Positions 28,928-37,521 of a DNA stretch of 64,000 nt are shown here, piece after piece. The stretch comes from Aeromicrobium endophyticum. Lineage in GTDB: Bacteria > Actinomycetota > Actinomycetes > Propionibacteriales > Nocardioidaceae. The stretch spans positions 62,001 to 126,000 of the forward strand of contig NZ_QUBR01000001.1 of assembly GCF_003586285.1 (NCBI RefSeq). The letters run 5' to 3'. A program made the translations under genes and the position numbers. Every line of letters begins with the position of its first letter. Positions within the stretch are counted from its first letter, which is position 1. Below the pieces are notes generated by a model. It had not been told where the DNA came from. It ran no database searches and worked only from the letters and a program-made list of their open reading frames with translations.

Positions 28928-29401
28928 ATGGACGACCGCAGGGACGCCGGCACGACGTCGCGCTGGGGCGGCGTCGTGAGCGGTCCGCGCCCCGGCAGGA
29001 TGCGCGACCGACGCGGTCGCGGAGCCCGCGGACCCATGGCGTTGCCCGGGCCCCTGTCACCGCGCAGCGTCCCGGCCCACCGCCCGTCCCGCGAGTCGTT
29101 CGACCTGCTGGTCGGCGAGGTGCTCAAGGCGCTCGAGCAGCACTTCACCGTCGAGCCCGACCACGTCGAGGTCGTGGTCGAGGAGGCGCCCCTGCTGCCG
29201 CCGGAGTGGACCGACGAGGTGCCGCTCAGCATCGCCGCCGCCACCGCGGAGGGGCATCGCATCCTGCTGTTCCGCATCCCCATCACGCACCGGTGCCTGA
29301 CCGATCGCGATCTCGAGGACGTCGTGTGGTCGGTCATCCTCGACCGGCTCGCCGAGGTGTGGCACATGTCGCCCGACGACCTCGACCCGCGCCCGCGCTG
29401 A
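28928..29401 (+). CDS. Metallopeptidase-family (DUF1025-like) protein lacking HExxH
   Basis: The 157-residue protein corresponds by position and sequence to the metallopeptidase-family gene next to DUF3499 (Rv3259). The core runs from ESFDLLVGEVLKALEQHF through VEVVVEEAPLLPPEW to RILLFRIPITHRCL. In catalytic relatives the last helix carries HExxH; here it reads VWSVILDRLAEVWHMSPDDLD, without the His-Glu pair, so zinc-protease activity is unlikely. As I recall the mycobacterial orthologue is degenerate too. The first 50 residues are Arg/Gly/Pro-rich and probably disordered. ATG 28928 is the assumed start; a later one is possible. Confidence 0.8.
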   Translation: MDDRRDAGTTSRWGGVVSGPRPGRMRDRRGRGARGPMALPGPLSPRSVPAHRPSRESFDLLVGEVLKALEQHFTVEPDHVEVVVEEAPLLPPEWTDEVPLSIAAATAEGHRILLFRIPITHRCLTDRDLEDVVWSVILDRLAEVWHMSPDDLDPRPR

Positions 29402-29416
29402 CGTCCCGCGCGCCGG

Positions 29417-30772
29417 TCAGCCCGCGGGCCGGACCTGCGGCGCCTGCACCGACACGGGCGCGGCCGACAGTGCCAGCGAGCTGAGGGCGTCGCCGTCGGC
29501 ATACGTCGCGGCAGCCACCACGCGACCCGTCGGCCGCAGCACCAGGTAGGCGGCTCCGTCGACCTCGGGGCGGACCGCCGAGGTGGTGCCCGCGGCGATC
29601 GTGACGGTCGACGACGCCAGCGGCTTCATGGACGCGTCGAAGCCCTGCACCTCGACCTCGGCTGCACCGCCCGGAGCCGTCAGGACCAGGCTCGGCGCCG
29701 CGCGGACGGACCCCAGGTCGACGGGCACCACGGCGGGACCGCTGAGCGGGGCACCCGGCTCGGCGTACGCGTAGTCGTCGGCGGTCGGTGCCATGCGGAC
29801 GGTTGCCGCGACCGGTCGGTCGGACGTCAGTCGCAGCGCCTGCTCGTCGGCGCCTGCGCTGTCGGGCACCGTCACGGCCTGGACCGTGCCGGCCTTGACC
29901 GTGACCTGCTCGAGACCGGTCGGGGTGAAGGTGCCGTCCTTGCCGATCACCTCGACCCCGACGCGCGCCGTCGAGCGTCCCGGGTTGAGCACGAGCAGCG
30001 TGCGACCGGACGCCCCGCCGACCAGTCCGCCGACGACCTGGGTCCGGCGCGGCGACAGGGCTGCTGAGATCGGCTCGGTGCCCTTGAACGTCGCCGTCGA
30101 CGTGTCGTTGACGACCGCCGACAAGGATCCGCGGCGTCGCTGCAGGTGGACCGCGATCTCCGACTCCCCCGCCGCGAGCGAGTCGAGCCGGATGCGACGC
30201 ACCGAGAACGGCTCCACGACGATCCCGTCGGCGTCGACGGCATCGATCGGGCCCTGCGGCCCCCACAGCGACAGGTCGACGGCGGCGGGGGTGCTCGCCA
30301 GGTTGGTGAGGATCAGGGTCGAGAAGTGCCCGTTGCCCGAGCCGAGGCCCATGAGCCAGGCGTCGTCGACGACGCCCGTGCACGAGCCGACCACCAGGCC
30401 GCCGCCACCGGACTTCGGTGCCGTGCCCGCGAAGTAGCCGACGGCGCCCGAGCCGCGGCCCTGCTGGTCGACCACGACGCCCTGCCCGTCGACGACGCCC
30501 GTGCGCCACGCGCCGGCGTCCCCGAGCGACTGGTCGGGGGTGCGGGACGGGAGCGCGGTGGCCGTGGCGGACGTCCCGGGGGCGACCTGCCCCGAGGCGA
30601 CCGTGATGACGGGCCCCGCCGGGCAGGCGTACGACGACTGCGTCACGGGCACCGACGTGGGCGGACGCGACTCGTCGGCGTCGCTGCCCCGCGGCACGAC
30701 GGTCGCGGCAGCCACCAGCAGCACGGCGACGAGCGGGAAGGCGGCGGCGCGGCCGATGTCGAGGATCCTCAT
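29417..30772 (-). CDS. DUF5719 family envelope protein
   Basis: The 451-residue protein has an N-terminal membrane segment (AAAFPLVAVLLVAAATVVP, about 9-27) and a long beta-rich extracellular part of DUF5719 type. Visible elements are GSCTGVVDDAWLMGLGSGNG near residues 130-150, the repeated strand pairs of jelly-roll character and TFKGTEPISAALSPRR. Such genes accompany the large glycosyltransferase in actinobacteria and may help place or recognise its product outside the membrane. The ATG overlaps the glycosyltransferase stop as ATGA, so the two are made together. Confidence 0.8.
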   Translation of the reverse strand: MRILDIGRAAAFPLVAVLLVAAATVVPRGSDADESRPPTSVPVTQSSYACPAGPVITVASGQVAPGTSATATALPSRTPDQSLGDAGAWRTGVVDGQGVVVDQQGRGSGAVGYFAGTAPKSGGGGLVVGSCTGVVDDAWLMGLGSGNGHFSTLILTNLASTPAAVDLSLWGPQGPIDAVDADGIVVEPFSVRRIRLDSLAAGESEIAVHLQRRRGSLSAVVNDTSTATFKGTEPISAALSPRRTQVVGGLVGGASGRTLLVLNPGRSTARVGVEVIGKDGTFTPTGLEQVTVKAGTVQAVTVPDSAGADEQALRLTSDRPVAATVRMAPTADDYAYAEPGAPLSGPAVVPVDLGSVRAAPSLVLTAPGGAAEVEVQGFDASMKPLASSTVTIAAGTTSAVRPEVDGAAYLVLRPTGRVVAAATYADGDALSSLALSAAPVSVQAPQVRPAG

Positions 30773-33582
30773 GGCGTGACCTCTTCCTCGACGTCGCCGG
30801 CGAGGGGGGCAGGATCCGCGCGACGACGGACCGGGGCCGTGAGCACGATCGCCACGAGCCACAGCAGCACCTGCAGGCTCGCGAGCGGGCGGTGCCACCA
30901 CGGCGCCGAGGCCTGGTCGGCGGACGGCGCGGCCGTCACCGTCCAGACGCGGGAGTCGGGGTCGTCGCTGCCGGACTGCTCGAGGCCGGGCGTCGCGTCG
31001 ATGCGGCGGACGAGCTCGGGGTCGGCACGAGGCGCATAGATCGCATCGATGCCGGCAGCGCTGAGCGTCGCGACCGCCGACTCGGTCGACTGCGCCAGCA
31101 TCCGCCGCACCGCCGCGCCGACCCGGTCGACCTCACGCGTGGACGCCGAGACCGCCTCCTGACCGAGGAACGGTCCGTCGCCGGCGACGACCTCGAGCTC
31201 GATGCCCGAGGCGACCCTGCCCGTCACGACCACCGTGTCACCGGGCCGGTCGGCCACGAAGGCGGGCACCACCTCGCGCGGCTGGTCGTCGAGGGGATCG
31301 CTCGATCCGCGCGCGAGCCACCAGGCGGCCGTGCCGAGGGGCATCACGAGCGCCACCACGACCGCAGCGGCGACCAGAGGACGCCCGCGGTCGGCGACGG
31401 CCGGCACCGCGAGCAGCACGGCGGTCGCGAGACCTCCGATCCACAGCACGGTGGGCACCCCGACCCACGGTGCGACGTCGACGGCGCCCGCGGCCGGCGA
31501 GTACGTGACGACCGTGCCGGCCAGCGCGACCCCGAGACCGATCAGCGCGACGGTCCAGGCCAGCTGCACGCCGCCGCGGGTGGCGGACGGCACGAGGGCC
31601 AGAACGGCCAGCACGAGCAGCCCGACGGTGAGCCAGCCGGGAGCGGCACCGGGGCCCCCGGCGCGCCCGAGGACGACGTCGTGCACCGCGGCGGTGCCGG
31701 GAGTGGGCAGCCCGGCCTCCCACCACATCTGCCACGGACGCAGGGCGCGCTGCGCGAGCCAGGGCCCGAGCAGCACCAGGGGCGTCACGAGCGCGACGAC
31801 CAGCTGCCGGCTGACCCATCGTCCCTCCGACCACCACAGCACCAGCAGGCCCGCCAGCCCGAGCACCAGCACGATCGGCGCGAAGGCCGACGCCAGCGCC
31901 AGCCAGATGCCGAGCCGCAGGGCGAGCTGCCACCCCGGGCGCTCGGCGAGCTGCCAGGCCGTGTTGACGACGATCGGCAGCACCACCAGCGCGACGACCG
32001 TGCCGAGGCGTCCTTGTGCCACCGCTCCGGTGGCGACGACCGCCATCGCGTACGCGATCGCCCACACCAGGCGCGGGATGCGGTGCGGGCTGATCTGGCG
32101 GCCCAGGCGGTGCGCCGTCATCGCCGCCAGGGGCACCGCGAACACCATCAGGGCGGTCACGACGAGCGACGGGCTCGACCACACCGGGGTCGACACCACG
32201 GCGAGCGGCAGCGCGAACAGCGGAGGCAGCGAGGTGCTGCCGAGCCCGATGTCGTGGTGCCCCTCGAACCACAGGCCCCACCACCCACCGGCGGTCGACG
32301 GGGACGGCAGCAGCGCGCCGCCCGTGAGGCCGCCGCCGAGCAGGCCACGTCCGGCGACGACCGAGAGCAGCACGAGGGCCACCACGGCGACGAGCCACGG
32401 CCGGCGCAGCAGCAGCGACGGCCCGTCGTCGAGGTCGACGGCGTCGTCGGGTGCCTGGTCGAGCGCGGTCGACCGGCGACCGCGCGACGAGACCGTTTCG
32501 GGCTTGACGAGGGCCGTGACGGTGTCGCGCAGCACGTCGTAGCCGTGTTGGTAGGGCAGCCAGTACGGCGGGAAGAGGTCGCGGATCGCCTTGTGCGAGC
32601 GCCGCCGCGTGCGGGCCCGGCGGCGTCGTGCGCGCAGCAGCCGCAGCGGGTGCAAATACGTCGACCGCAGGGCGAGCAGCTCGTCGCCGGCTGCCTCGGG
32701 GTCCTTGCCCACGAGCAGGCCGATGACGCGCACGAGCGAGCCGACGAACAGGCGGACGTACTGCCACACGAAGTGCGGCATGGGCGTGTTGGCCAGCAGC
32801 GTGTAGAGCGCCGCACGACGCTGCTCCCAGTGCGGACGGTCTCCGGGAGCGTGCGGACGCGTGCCGCGGCGGCTCGACTCGGCGTGGAAGAGCACCGCGG
32901 TGGGCGCCGTCCGCGCGCGGTACCCGGCGCGGGCGAGGCGCCAGCCGAGGTCGATGTCGTCGAAGTGCAGGGGCAGGTCGGGGTCGAAGCCGTCGAGCTC
33001 GTCCCAGACGTCGCGGCGCACGAGCATCCCGGCCGTGCTGACGGCGAGCACGTCGCGGGGCCGGTCGTGCTGCCCGGCGTCGGGCTCGCCGGTCTCGAGC
33101 CCGGTCTCGCGGGCGCCGGTGGACGTGACGGTCAGGCCGACCTCGAGCAGGCGGCGCAGCGACGGCCACTCGCGGATCTTGGGCCCGACCATCGCGATGT
33201 CGGGCTCGGACGTCGCGGTGTCGAGCAGCCCGGACAGGGTGCCGGGCAGCACCGACGCGTCGTCGTGCAGCAGCCAGATCCACGCCGTGTCTGGCAGCTC
33301 GGCCAGGCCGATCCGGACGGCGTCGCCGAAGCCCGTGCCGGCCGGGGCCTGCGTGACCCGCTCGGGCCCGAAGAAGTCGGCGAGCAGCTCACCACTGCCG
33401 TCCGTGGACCCGACGTCGACGGCCTGCCACGCGGTGGGGGCGTGGAACATGTGCGTCAGCGACGACAGCACCTTGGGCAACCAGCGCGCTCCGTTGTGAG
33501 CGACGAGAACGGCACCGACGGTCGGCGGATCGTCGAGCCAATGACGGCCCGTCTGCGCCTCGTCCGTCCCTGCCTCGTCCAC
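30769..33582 (-). CDS. Large membrane glycosyltransferase (GT2 domain plus polytopic region)
   Basis: The product of about 937 residues joins an N-terminal GT2 domain to a multi-spanning membrane region. The GT2 part has VGAVLVAHNGARWLPKVLSSL, WIWLLHDDASVLPG (the DxD-like metal site) and FDDIDLGWRLARAGYRA. After about residue 370 there are ten or more hydrophobic spans and then an extracellular-looking C-terminal domain. It probably adds sugars to lipid-linked or wall polymers at the membrane. GTG 33582 is chosen; a TTG nine bases upstream is equally possible. The gene is coupled to the DUF5719 gene. Confidence 0.85.
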   Translation of the reverse strand: MDEAGTDEAQTGRHWLDDPPTVGAVLVAHNGARWLPKVLSSLTHMFHAPTAWQAVDVGSTDGSGELLADFFGPERVTQAPAGTGFGDAVRIGLAELPDTAWIWLLHDDASVLPGTLSGLLDTATSEPDIAMVGPKIREWPSLRRLLEVGLTVTSTGARETGLETGEPDAGQHDRPRDVLAVSTAGMLVRRDVWDELDGFDPDLPLHFDDIDLGWRLARAGYRARTAPTAVLFHAESSRRGTRPHAPGDRPHWEQRRAALYTLLANTPMPHFVWQYVRLFVGSLVRVIGLLVGKDPEAAGDELLALRSTYLHPLRLLRARRRRARTRRRSHKAIRDLFPPYWLPYQHGYDVLRDTVTALVKPETVSSRGRRSTALDQAPDDAVDLDDGPSLLLRRPWLVAVVALVLLSVVAGRGLLGGGLTGGALLPSPSTAGGWWGLWFEGHHDIGLGSTSLPPLFALPLAVVSTPVWSSPSLVVTALMVFAVPLAAMTAHRLGRQISPHRIPRLVWAIAYAMAVVATGAVAQGRLGTVVALVVLPIVVNTAWQLAERPGWQLALRLGIWLALASAFAPIVLVLGLAGLLVLWWSEGRWVSRQLVVALVTPLVLLGPWLAQRALRPWQMWWEAGLPTPGTAAVHDVVLGRAGGPGAAPGWLTVGLLVLAVLALVPSATRGGVQLAWTVALIGLGVALAGTVVTYSPAAGAVDVAPWVGVPTVLWIGGLATAVLLAVPAVADRGRPLVAAAVVVALVMPLGTAAWWLARGSSDPLDDQPREVVPAFVADRPGDTVVVTGRVASGIELEVVAGDGPFLGQEAVSASTREVDRVGAAVRRMLAQSTESAVATLSAAGIDAIYAPRADPELVRRIDATPGLEQSGSDDPDSRVWTVTAAPSADQASAPWWHRPLASLQVLLWLVAIVLTAPVRRRADPAPLAGDVEEEVTP

Positions 33583-33764
33583 AACGGGCAACCCTAGGCC
33601 ATCTCACCCAACCCCTGGTCGCAATGGAGCGCTCGATCGCGGGACGAGAACCCGACCTGACTTAGCGTGGGGTCGCGCCCGGCAGGCAAGGCGCCGGAGG
33701 GAAGGCGTACCGGTCTTGTACGCCGACCGACGAGCAACGCCGCCGGCCGGGATGCGACGCCGCG

Positions 33765-34019
33765 CTAAGCGCGTTTTTTGAGCTTGCGGCGTTCCCGCTC
33801 GGAAAGCCCGCCCCAGATGCCGAAGCGCTCGTCGTGGGCCAGTGCGTAGTCGAGGCACTCGCCGCGGACGTCGCACGTGAGGCAGACCTTCTTGGCCTCG
33901 CGGGTCGAGCCGCCCTTCTCGGGGAAGAAGGCCTCTGGGTCGGTCTGGGCGCACAGCGCACGCTCCTGCCACATGAGTTCCTCATCGGGCTCGTGCGACA
34001 GTTCCAGATCGAATGACAT
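33765..34019 (-). CDS. whiB2: WhiB2/WhmD-like iron-sulfur regulator
   Basis: The 84-residue protein is a WhiB-family protein. Cys23, Cys46, Cys49 and Cys55 (the last three in VCLTCDVRGECLDYAL) bind a 4Fe-4S cluster, and GIWGGLSERERRKLKKR is the G-I-W-G-G turn with basic tail. Position next to the FbiA-like gene is that of whiB2 (Rv3260c), an essential regulator of septation in mycobacteria (WhmD) and of sporulation septation in Streptomyces (WhiB). ATG 34019 was chosen because MSFDLELSHEPDEE is the usual start. Confidence 0.92.
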   Translation of the reverse strand: MSFDLELSHEPDEELMWQERALCAQTDPEAFFPEKGGSTREAKKVCLTCDVRGECLDYALAHDERFGIWGGLSERERRKLKKRA

Positions 34020-34151
34020 AGATGGAATTACAGTCCTGTGTCCTCTCACATGTCAAGCCGAATGACAAGATCCACGGAATCTGCGGCGTGTCGCCGCGGC
34101 GCTCCGCTGCCCGCCGCAGGGTGAGGACGCACTCCGCGCCACAATGGGCGG

Positions 34152-34925
34152 ATGCGCATCACGCTGATCACCGGCGCCGACGGCGTCGCCTTCGCCCGCG
34201 ACCTTGCCGGCGCTCTCGGCGCCGCCGACGAGCTGACGGTCGTGGCGCCGATCGTCCGCGACCACTGGTCGGCCTGGCTCAAGGCCTGCCCCGACCTCGA
34301 CGCCCTGCTCGAGCCCGCGGACACCTCCCCGACGTACGCCGTGGCCGACCGCCTGCGGGCGATCGACTACTCCCCCGCGTGGCAGCGCACGAGCGACCAG
34401 ACCGTCGCCACCCGCCTCGTCCGGACCGAGCTGATCGGCACGGGCTACTCGCTCTCGCAGGCCACGCTGGCGGCCGCGACCCGCAGTGGGCTGGGCTACC
34501 GGGTGCTGCCGATGAGCGACGACCGCGCCGAGCTGCACGTCGTCGTCGAGGGTAAGCAGCCGCGAGCGGTGCACGTCGGCGAGTACCTGGCCGACCCCGG
34601 CGCCTACACGCCGACCGAGACGGTGCTCGTCGCGGAGGCCTGGACGGTCTCGCCGTCGGTGGTCGCCCAGCTGCGCGAGACGGACGTCCTGGTGCTCGGC
34701 CCGTCCAGCCGGACGCTCGCGGTCGACCCCGTGCTGCGCACGCCGGCCCTGCTCGAGGCGTTGCCCGACTCGGTCCGGGTGATCGTCGTCGACCACGCCG
34801 ACACCGCCCCGGCCGACCTGGTGCGGGTCGCCGGGCTGCGCGCCGACGACCCGGGCTCGCCCGACTCCGTGCCGGCCGACGTGTCCGCCGTGGTCGCCCG
34901 CATCCGTCAGGGGGCCGGCGCATGA
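34152..34925 (+). CDS. CofD/FbiA-like protein, degenerate
   Basis: The 257-residue protein aligns by eye with FbiA/CofD, the 2-phospho-L-lactate transferase of coenzyme F420 synthesis, and stands next to whiB2 as fbiA does in mycobacteria. Shared segments are ACPDLDALLEP, TVATRLVRTELIGTGYSLSQAT, VLPMSDDRAELHVVVE and TDVLVLGPSSRTLAVDP. However the N-terminal GGxGGAR signature is replaced by LITGADGVAFARDL, the NVGDD metal/substrate motif is gone, and the C-terminus is about 70 residues short. No fbiB follows. It is probably not an active F420 enzyme. It overlaps the next gene as ATGA. Confidence 0.75.
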   Translation: MRITLITGADGVAFARDLAGALGAADELTVVAPIVRDHWSAWLKACPDLDALLEPADTSPTYAVADRLRAIDYSPAWQRTSDQTVATRLVRTELIGTGYSLSQATLAAATRSGLGYRVLPMSDDRAELHVVVEGKQPRAVHVGEYLADPGAYTPTETVLVAEAWTVSPSVVAQLRETDVLVLGPSSRTLAVDPVLRTPALLEALPDSVRVIVVDHADTAPADLVRVAGLRADDPGSPDSVPADVSAVVARIRQGAGA

Positions 34926-35587
34926 GGACGCTCGACCAGCTGCTGCGTGCCGCCGCCGACCCGTCCCAGCCGCTCGTGACCTATTACGACATGGCGACCG
35001 GTGAGCGCGTCGAGCTCAGCACCACGACCACGGCCAACTGGGTGGCCAAGACCAGCAACTTCCTGGTCGACGAGCTCGACGTCGAGCCGGGCGCGCGGGT
35101 GCGCATCGGGCTGCCCAGCCACTGGCTGACGATGGTGTGGATCCTGTCGGCCTGGAACGTCGGCGCCGCGATCGTCGACCACGACGCCGCGATCGGCGTC
35201 AGCGGGCCTGAGCTGCGGGCCGACGAGGAGCACCGCCTCGCGGCCTCGCTGCGCCCGCTCGGAGGACGGTTCGCCGAGCCGCCTGCCGGCTTCGTCGACC
35301 TCGGCGCCGAGGTGCCGGGGCACGGCGACCACTTCGTGCCGCTCGACCCTCCTGCCCCCGAGACGCTCGCGGTCGACCTCGGCGGCGTCCGCCGCACGCA
35401 TGCCGACGTGCTCGCGTCGGCCAGCCCCGTCCGCGACCGCCTGGTCGTCGTGCCAGGTGCGCTGACCCGCGACGTCGACCTGCTCGCGGGCGCCTGCCTC
35501 GGGGGCGGCTCGCTGGTCGTCGTGGCGTCCGCCACGTCCGAGCAGATGGCTCGCGTGGCGCAGCAAGAGGGCGGCATCCCGGCCTAG
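34922..35587 (+). CDS. TIGR03089 family protein
   Basis: The 221-residue protein fits TIGR03089, a family found in actinobacteria that resembles the N-terminal part of AMP-forming acyl-CoA ligases. The opening LVTYYDMATGERVELS and NWVAKTSNFLVDELDVEPGARV, then LPSHWLTMVWILSAWNVGAAI, are the diagnostic segments. The catalytic core and C-terminal lid of ligases are missing, so it is not a working ligase. Its start overlaps the CofD-like gene as ATGA and it ends about 80 bases before the ABC exporter genes. Confidence 0.85.
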   Translation: MRTLDQLLRAAADPSQPLVTYYDMATGERVELSTTTTANWVAKTSNFLVDELDVEPGARVRIGLPSHWLTMVWILSAWNVGAAIVDHDAAIGVSGPELRADEEHRLAASLRPLGGRFAEPPAGFVDLGAEVPGHGDHFVPLDPPAPETLAVDLGGVRRTHADVLASASPVRDRLVVVPGALTRDVDLLAGACLGGGSLVVVASATSEQMARVAQQEGGIPA

Positions 35588-35668
35588 CCCGATCCTCTAC
35601 ACTCGTCCGAGGCTGACGCGGCACGTCCCGGGGCCACGATCGTCTGAACAGTAGGGACTCGACACGCT

Positions 35669-36565
35669 ATGACAATCGCCGACGACGCTGCGCGCGCTGG
35701 CCTCACCAAGGTCGGTGGGCGACCGCCGCTGCGCGAGTACGTCACGGAGGTGTGGAACCGGCGCGTCTTCATCTACTCGTTGGCCCGCTTCAAGATCGAG
35801 TCCGAGAACCAGCAGAACTCCCTCGGCATGTTCTGGGTCATCCTCAAGCCGCTGCTGAACGCCCTCGTCTACGGCGCCGTCTTCGGCGTGCTGATCGGCC
35901 CGGGCGGTCGTCCGCCGCACTTCGTCGAGTTCCTGATCATCGGCATCTTCGTGTTCGAGTTCTTCTCGCAGTCGTGGACGGCTGGCGGCAAGGCCATCAC
36001 GAGCAGCTCGGCCCTGGTGCAGAGCCTGGCCTTCCCCCGCATGGTGCTGCCGCTCGCGGCCGTCGTCGAGCGGTTCTTGAAGTTCCTGCCGACCGTGGCG
36101 ATCATGCTGGTGTTCCTGATCGTCACGGGCAACCCGATCTCGTGGCACTGGCTGCTCATCATCCCGGCCATCGCGCTGTTCTTCGTCTTCACCTGCGGGC
36201 TCGTGCTCGTGACGGCACGCCTGTGCGTGCACTGGCGCGACCTCAACAACTTCCTGCCGTTCATCACGCGGTTCTTCTTCTACACGACCGGCATCTTCTT
36301 CAGCATCGAGGAGCGGTTCGGCCCCAAACCGCCGTCGGCCGCCCACCCCGACGGCCTGCCCGGGCATCCGTGGCTCGTGACGCTGACCGACTACCAGCCC
36401 GTGCACGAGTTCCTGAGCCTCGTCCGGTCAGCCCTGCTGGACGGGCCGACCTACGAGACCAACAGTGCCTACTGGCTGTACGCCACGCTGTGGACCGTGC
36501 TCCTGTTCTCCTTCGGGGTCTGGTTCTTCTGGCGGGCCGAGGAAAGGTACGGACGTGTCGACTGA
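35669..36565 (+). CDS. Polysaccharide ABC exporter permease (Wzm/TagG type)
   Basis: The 298-residue protein has six membrane spans in the ABC-2 arrangement of O-antigen and teichoic-acid exporters. The cytoplasmic N-terminal helix with RFKIESENQQNSLGMFWVILKP, the first spans VYGAVFGVLIG and FLIIGIFVFEFF, and GLVLVTARLCVHWRDLNNFL are typical. It would form the membrane channel for a lipid-linked glycopolymer. ATG 35669 is the start. The ATPase gene overlaps it by 11 bases. Nearby LCP ligases are the likely next step in attaching the exported polymer to peptidoglycan. Confidence 0.9.
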   Translation: MTIADDAARAGLTKVGGRPPLREYVTEVWNRRVFIYSLARFKIESENQQNSLGMFWVILKPLLNALVYGAVFGVLIGPGGRPPHFVEFLIIGIFVFEFFSQSWTAGGKAITSSSALVQSLAFPRMVLPLAAVVERFLKFLPTVAIMLVFLIVTGNPISWHWLLIIPAIALFFVFTCGLVLVTARLCVHWRDLNNFLPFITRFFFYTTGIFFSIEERFGPKPPSAAHPDGLPGHPWLVTLTDYQPVHEFLSLVRSALLDGPTYETNSAYWLYATLWTVLLFSFGVWFFWRAEERYGRVD

Positions 36566-37379
36566 GTCCCACGACGAGTTCAGGTCCCTCGACGACGTCG
36601 GCCCACGTCTGCCGCCCCCGGTCAAGCCGACCGGCGACCGAGCACCCGTCGTGATCGTCGACGACGTGCACGTCGAGTACAAGGTCTTCGCCACCGGCAA
36701 GCGTCCGTCCGCTGCCGACCGCAAGTCGCTGAAGCTGCGCGGACGCGGCAAGCAGATGCGCACCGTGCACGCGCTCAAGGGCGTGTCGTTCACGGCCAAG
36801 CAGAACGACAGCATCGGCATCATCGGCACCAACGGCTCCGGCAAGTCGACCCTCATGCGAGCCATCGCCGGGCTCACCCCCACCAGCAGCGGAGCGATCT
36901 ACTCCCAGTCCCGCCCCAGCCTTCTCGGCGTGGGCGCCGCGCTGCTCAAGGACCTGTCGGGCGAGCGCAACGTGATCCTCGGCGGCCTCGCGATGGGCTT
37001 CACCATGGAGGAGATCGAGGAGCGCTACGACGAGGTCGTGTCGTTCGCCGGCATCGAGAAGTTCATCGACCTGCCCATGCGTGCCTACTCATCGGGCATG
37101 ACCGCACGACTCAAGTTCGCGATCGCGAGCATGGCCACGCACGAGATCCTCATCGTCGACGAGGCCCTGGCCGTCGGAGACCGCAAGTTCCGTCAGCGCA
37201 GCGAGGCACGCATCCGCGACATCCGCGACAACGCGGGCACGGTGTTCCTCGTCAGCCACTCGATGCAGTCGATCAAGGACACGTGCAGCCGCGTCATCTG
37301 GCTCGACCAGGGCACGCTGATCATGGACGGCGATCCCGACGAGGTCATCCGCGAGTACCACAAGGCCCAGGACAAATAA
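36555..37379 (+). CDS. Polysaccharide ABC exporter ATPase (Wzt/TagH type)
   Basis: The 274-residue ATPase starts at GTG 36555 inside the permease gene. It has Walker A IIGTNGSGKSTLM, the signature MRAYSSGMTARLKFAIA, Walker B ILIVDEALAVGD and the switch His in VFLVSHSMQSI. The Y-S-S-G-M form of the signature and the A-V-G-D after Walker B are characteristic of polysaccharide exporters rather than drug pumps. An N-terminal extension of about 35 residues precedes the domain; there is no C-terminal carbohydrate-binding domain. It is coupled to the permease and ends in a convergent junction containing the second 101-bp repeat. Confidence 0.92.
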   Translation: MSTESHDEFRSLDDVGPRLPPPVKPTGDRAPVVIVDDVHVEYKVFATGKRPSAADRKSLKLRGRGKQMRTVHALKGVSFTAKQNDSIGIIGTNGSGKSTLMRAIAGLTPTSSGAIYSQSRPSLLGVGAALLKDLSGERNVILGGLAMGFTMEEIEERYDEVVSFAGIEKFIDLPMRAYSSGMTARLKFAIASMATHEILIVDEALAVGDRKFRQRSEARIRDIRDNAGTVFLVSHSMQSIKDTCSRVIWLDQGTLIMDGDPDEVIREYHKAQDK

Positions 37380-37420
37380 CCCCAGCGCGCTGAGCTCGCT
37401 GGGCACCTCGACCCGACCAC

Positions 37421-37521
37421 GGGCCGAGCGAGCGCAGCGAGCGACGGCAGGCGCCCAGGCGAAGCCTGGCAGCCGTGAGGAACGAACGGCTGGAGCGGCG
37501 ACGAAGGAGCCGCGCGCCTCA
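37421..37521. repeat. 101-bp structured repeat, copy 2 (ABC ATPase / LCP junction)
   Basis: This is the partner of 14813-14913 and has identical length. The first hairpin (CCAGGC-GAA-GCCTGG) and the third (GCGGC / GCCGC with loop GACGAAGGA) are unchanged. The middle stem reads AGCCGT / ACGGCT (37471-37476 and 37486-37491) with loop GAGGAACGA; compared with copy 1, three of its six base pairs have changed on both sides. It ends exactly in the stop codon of the LCP gene, as copy 1 does for secA. Confidence 0.8.

Noticed and set aside
33769-33785. Hairpin with T-run resembling a terminator near the end of whiB2
   Set aside because: The T-run is the complement of Lys codons in the whiB2 tail and lies on the wrong side for whiB2 transcripts; no plus-strand gene ends there.
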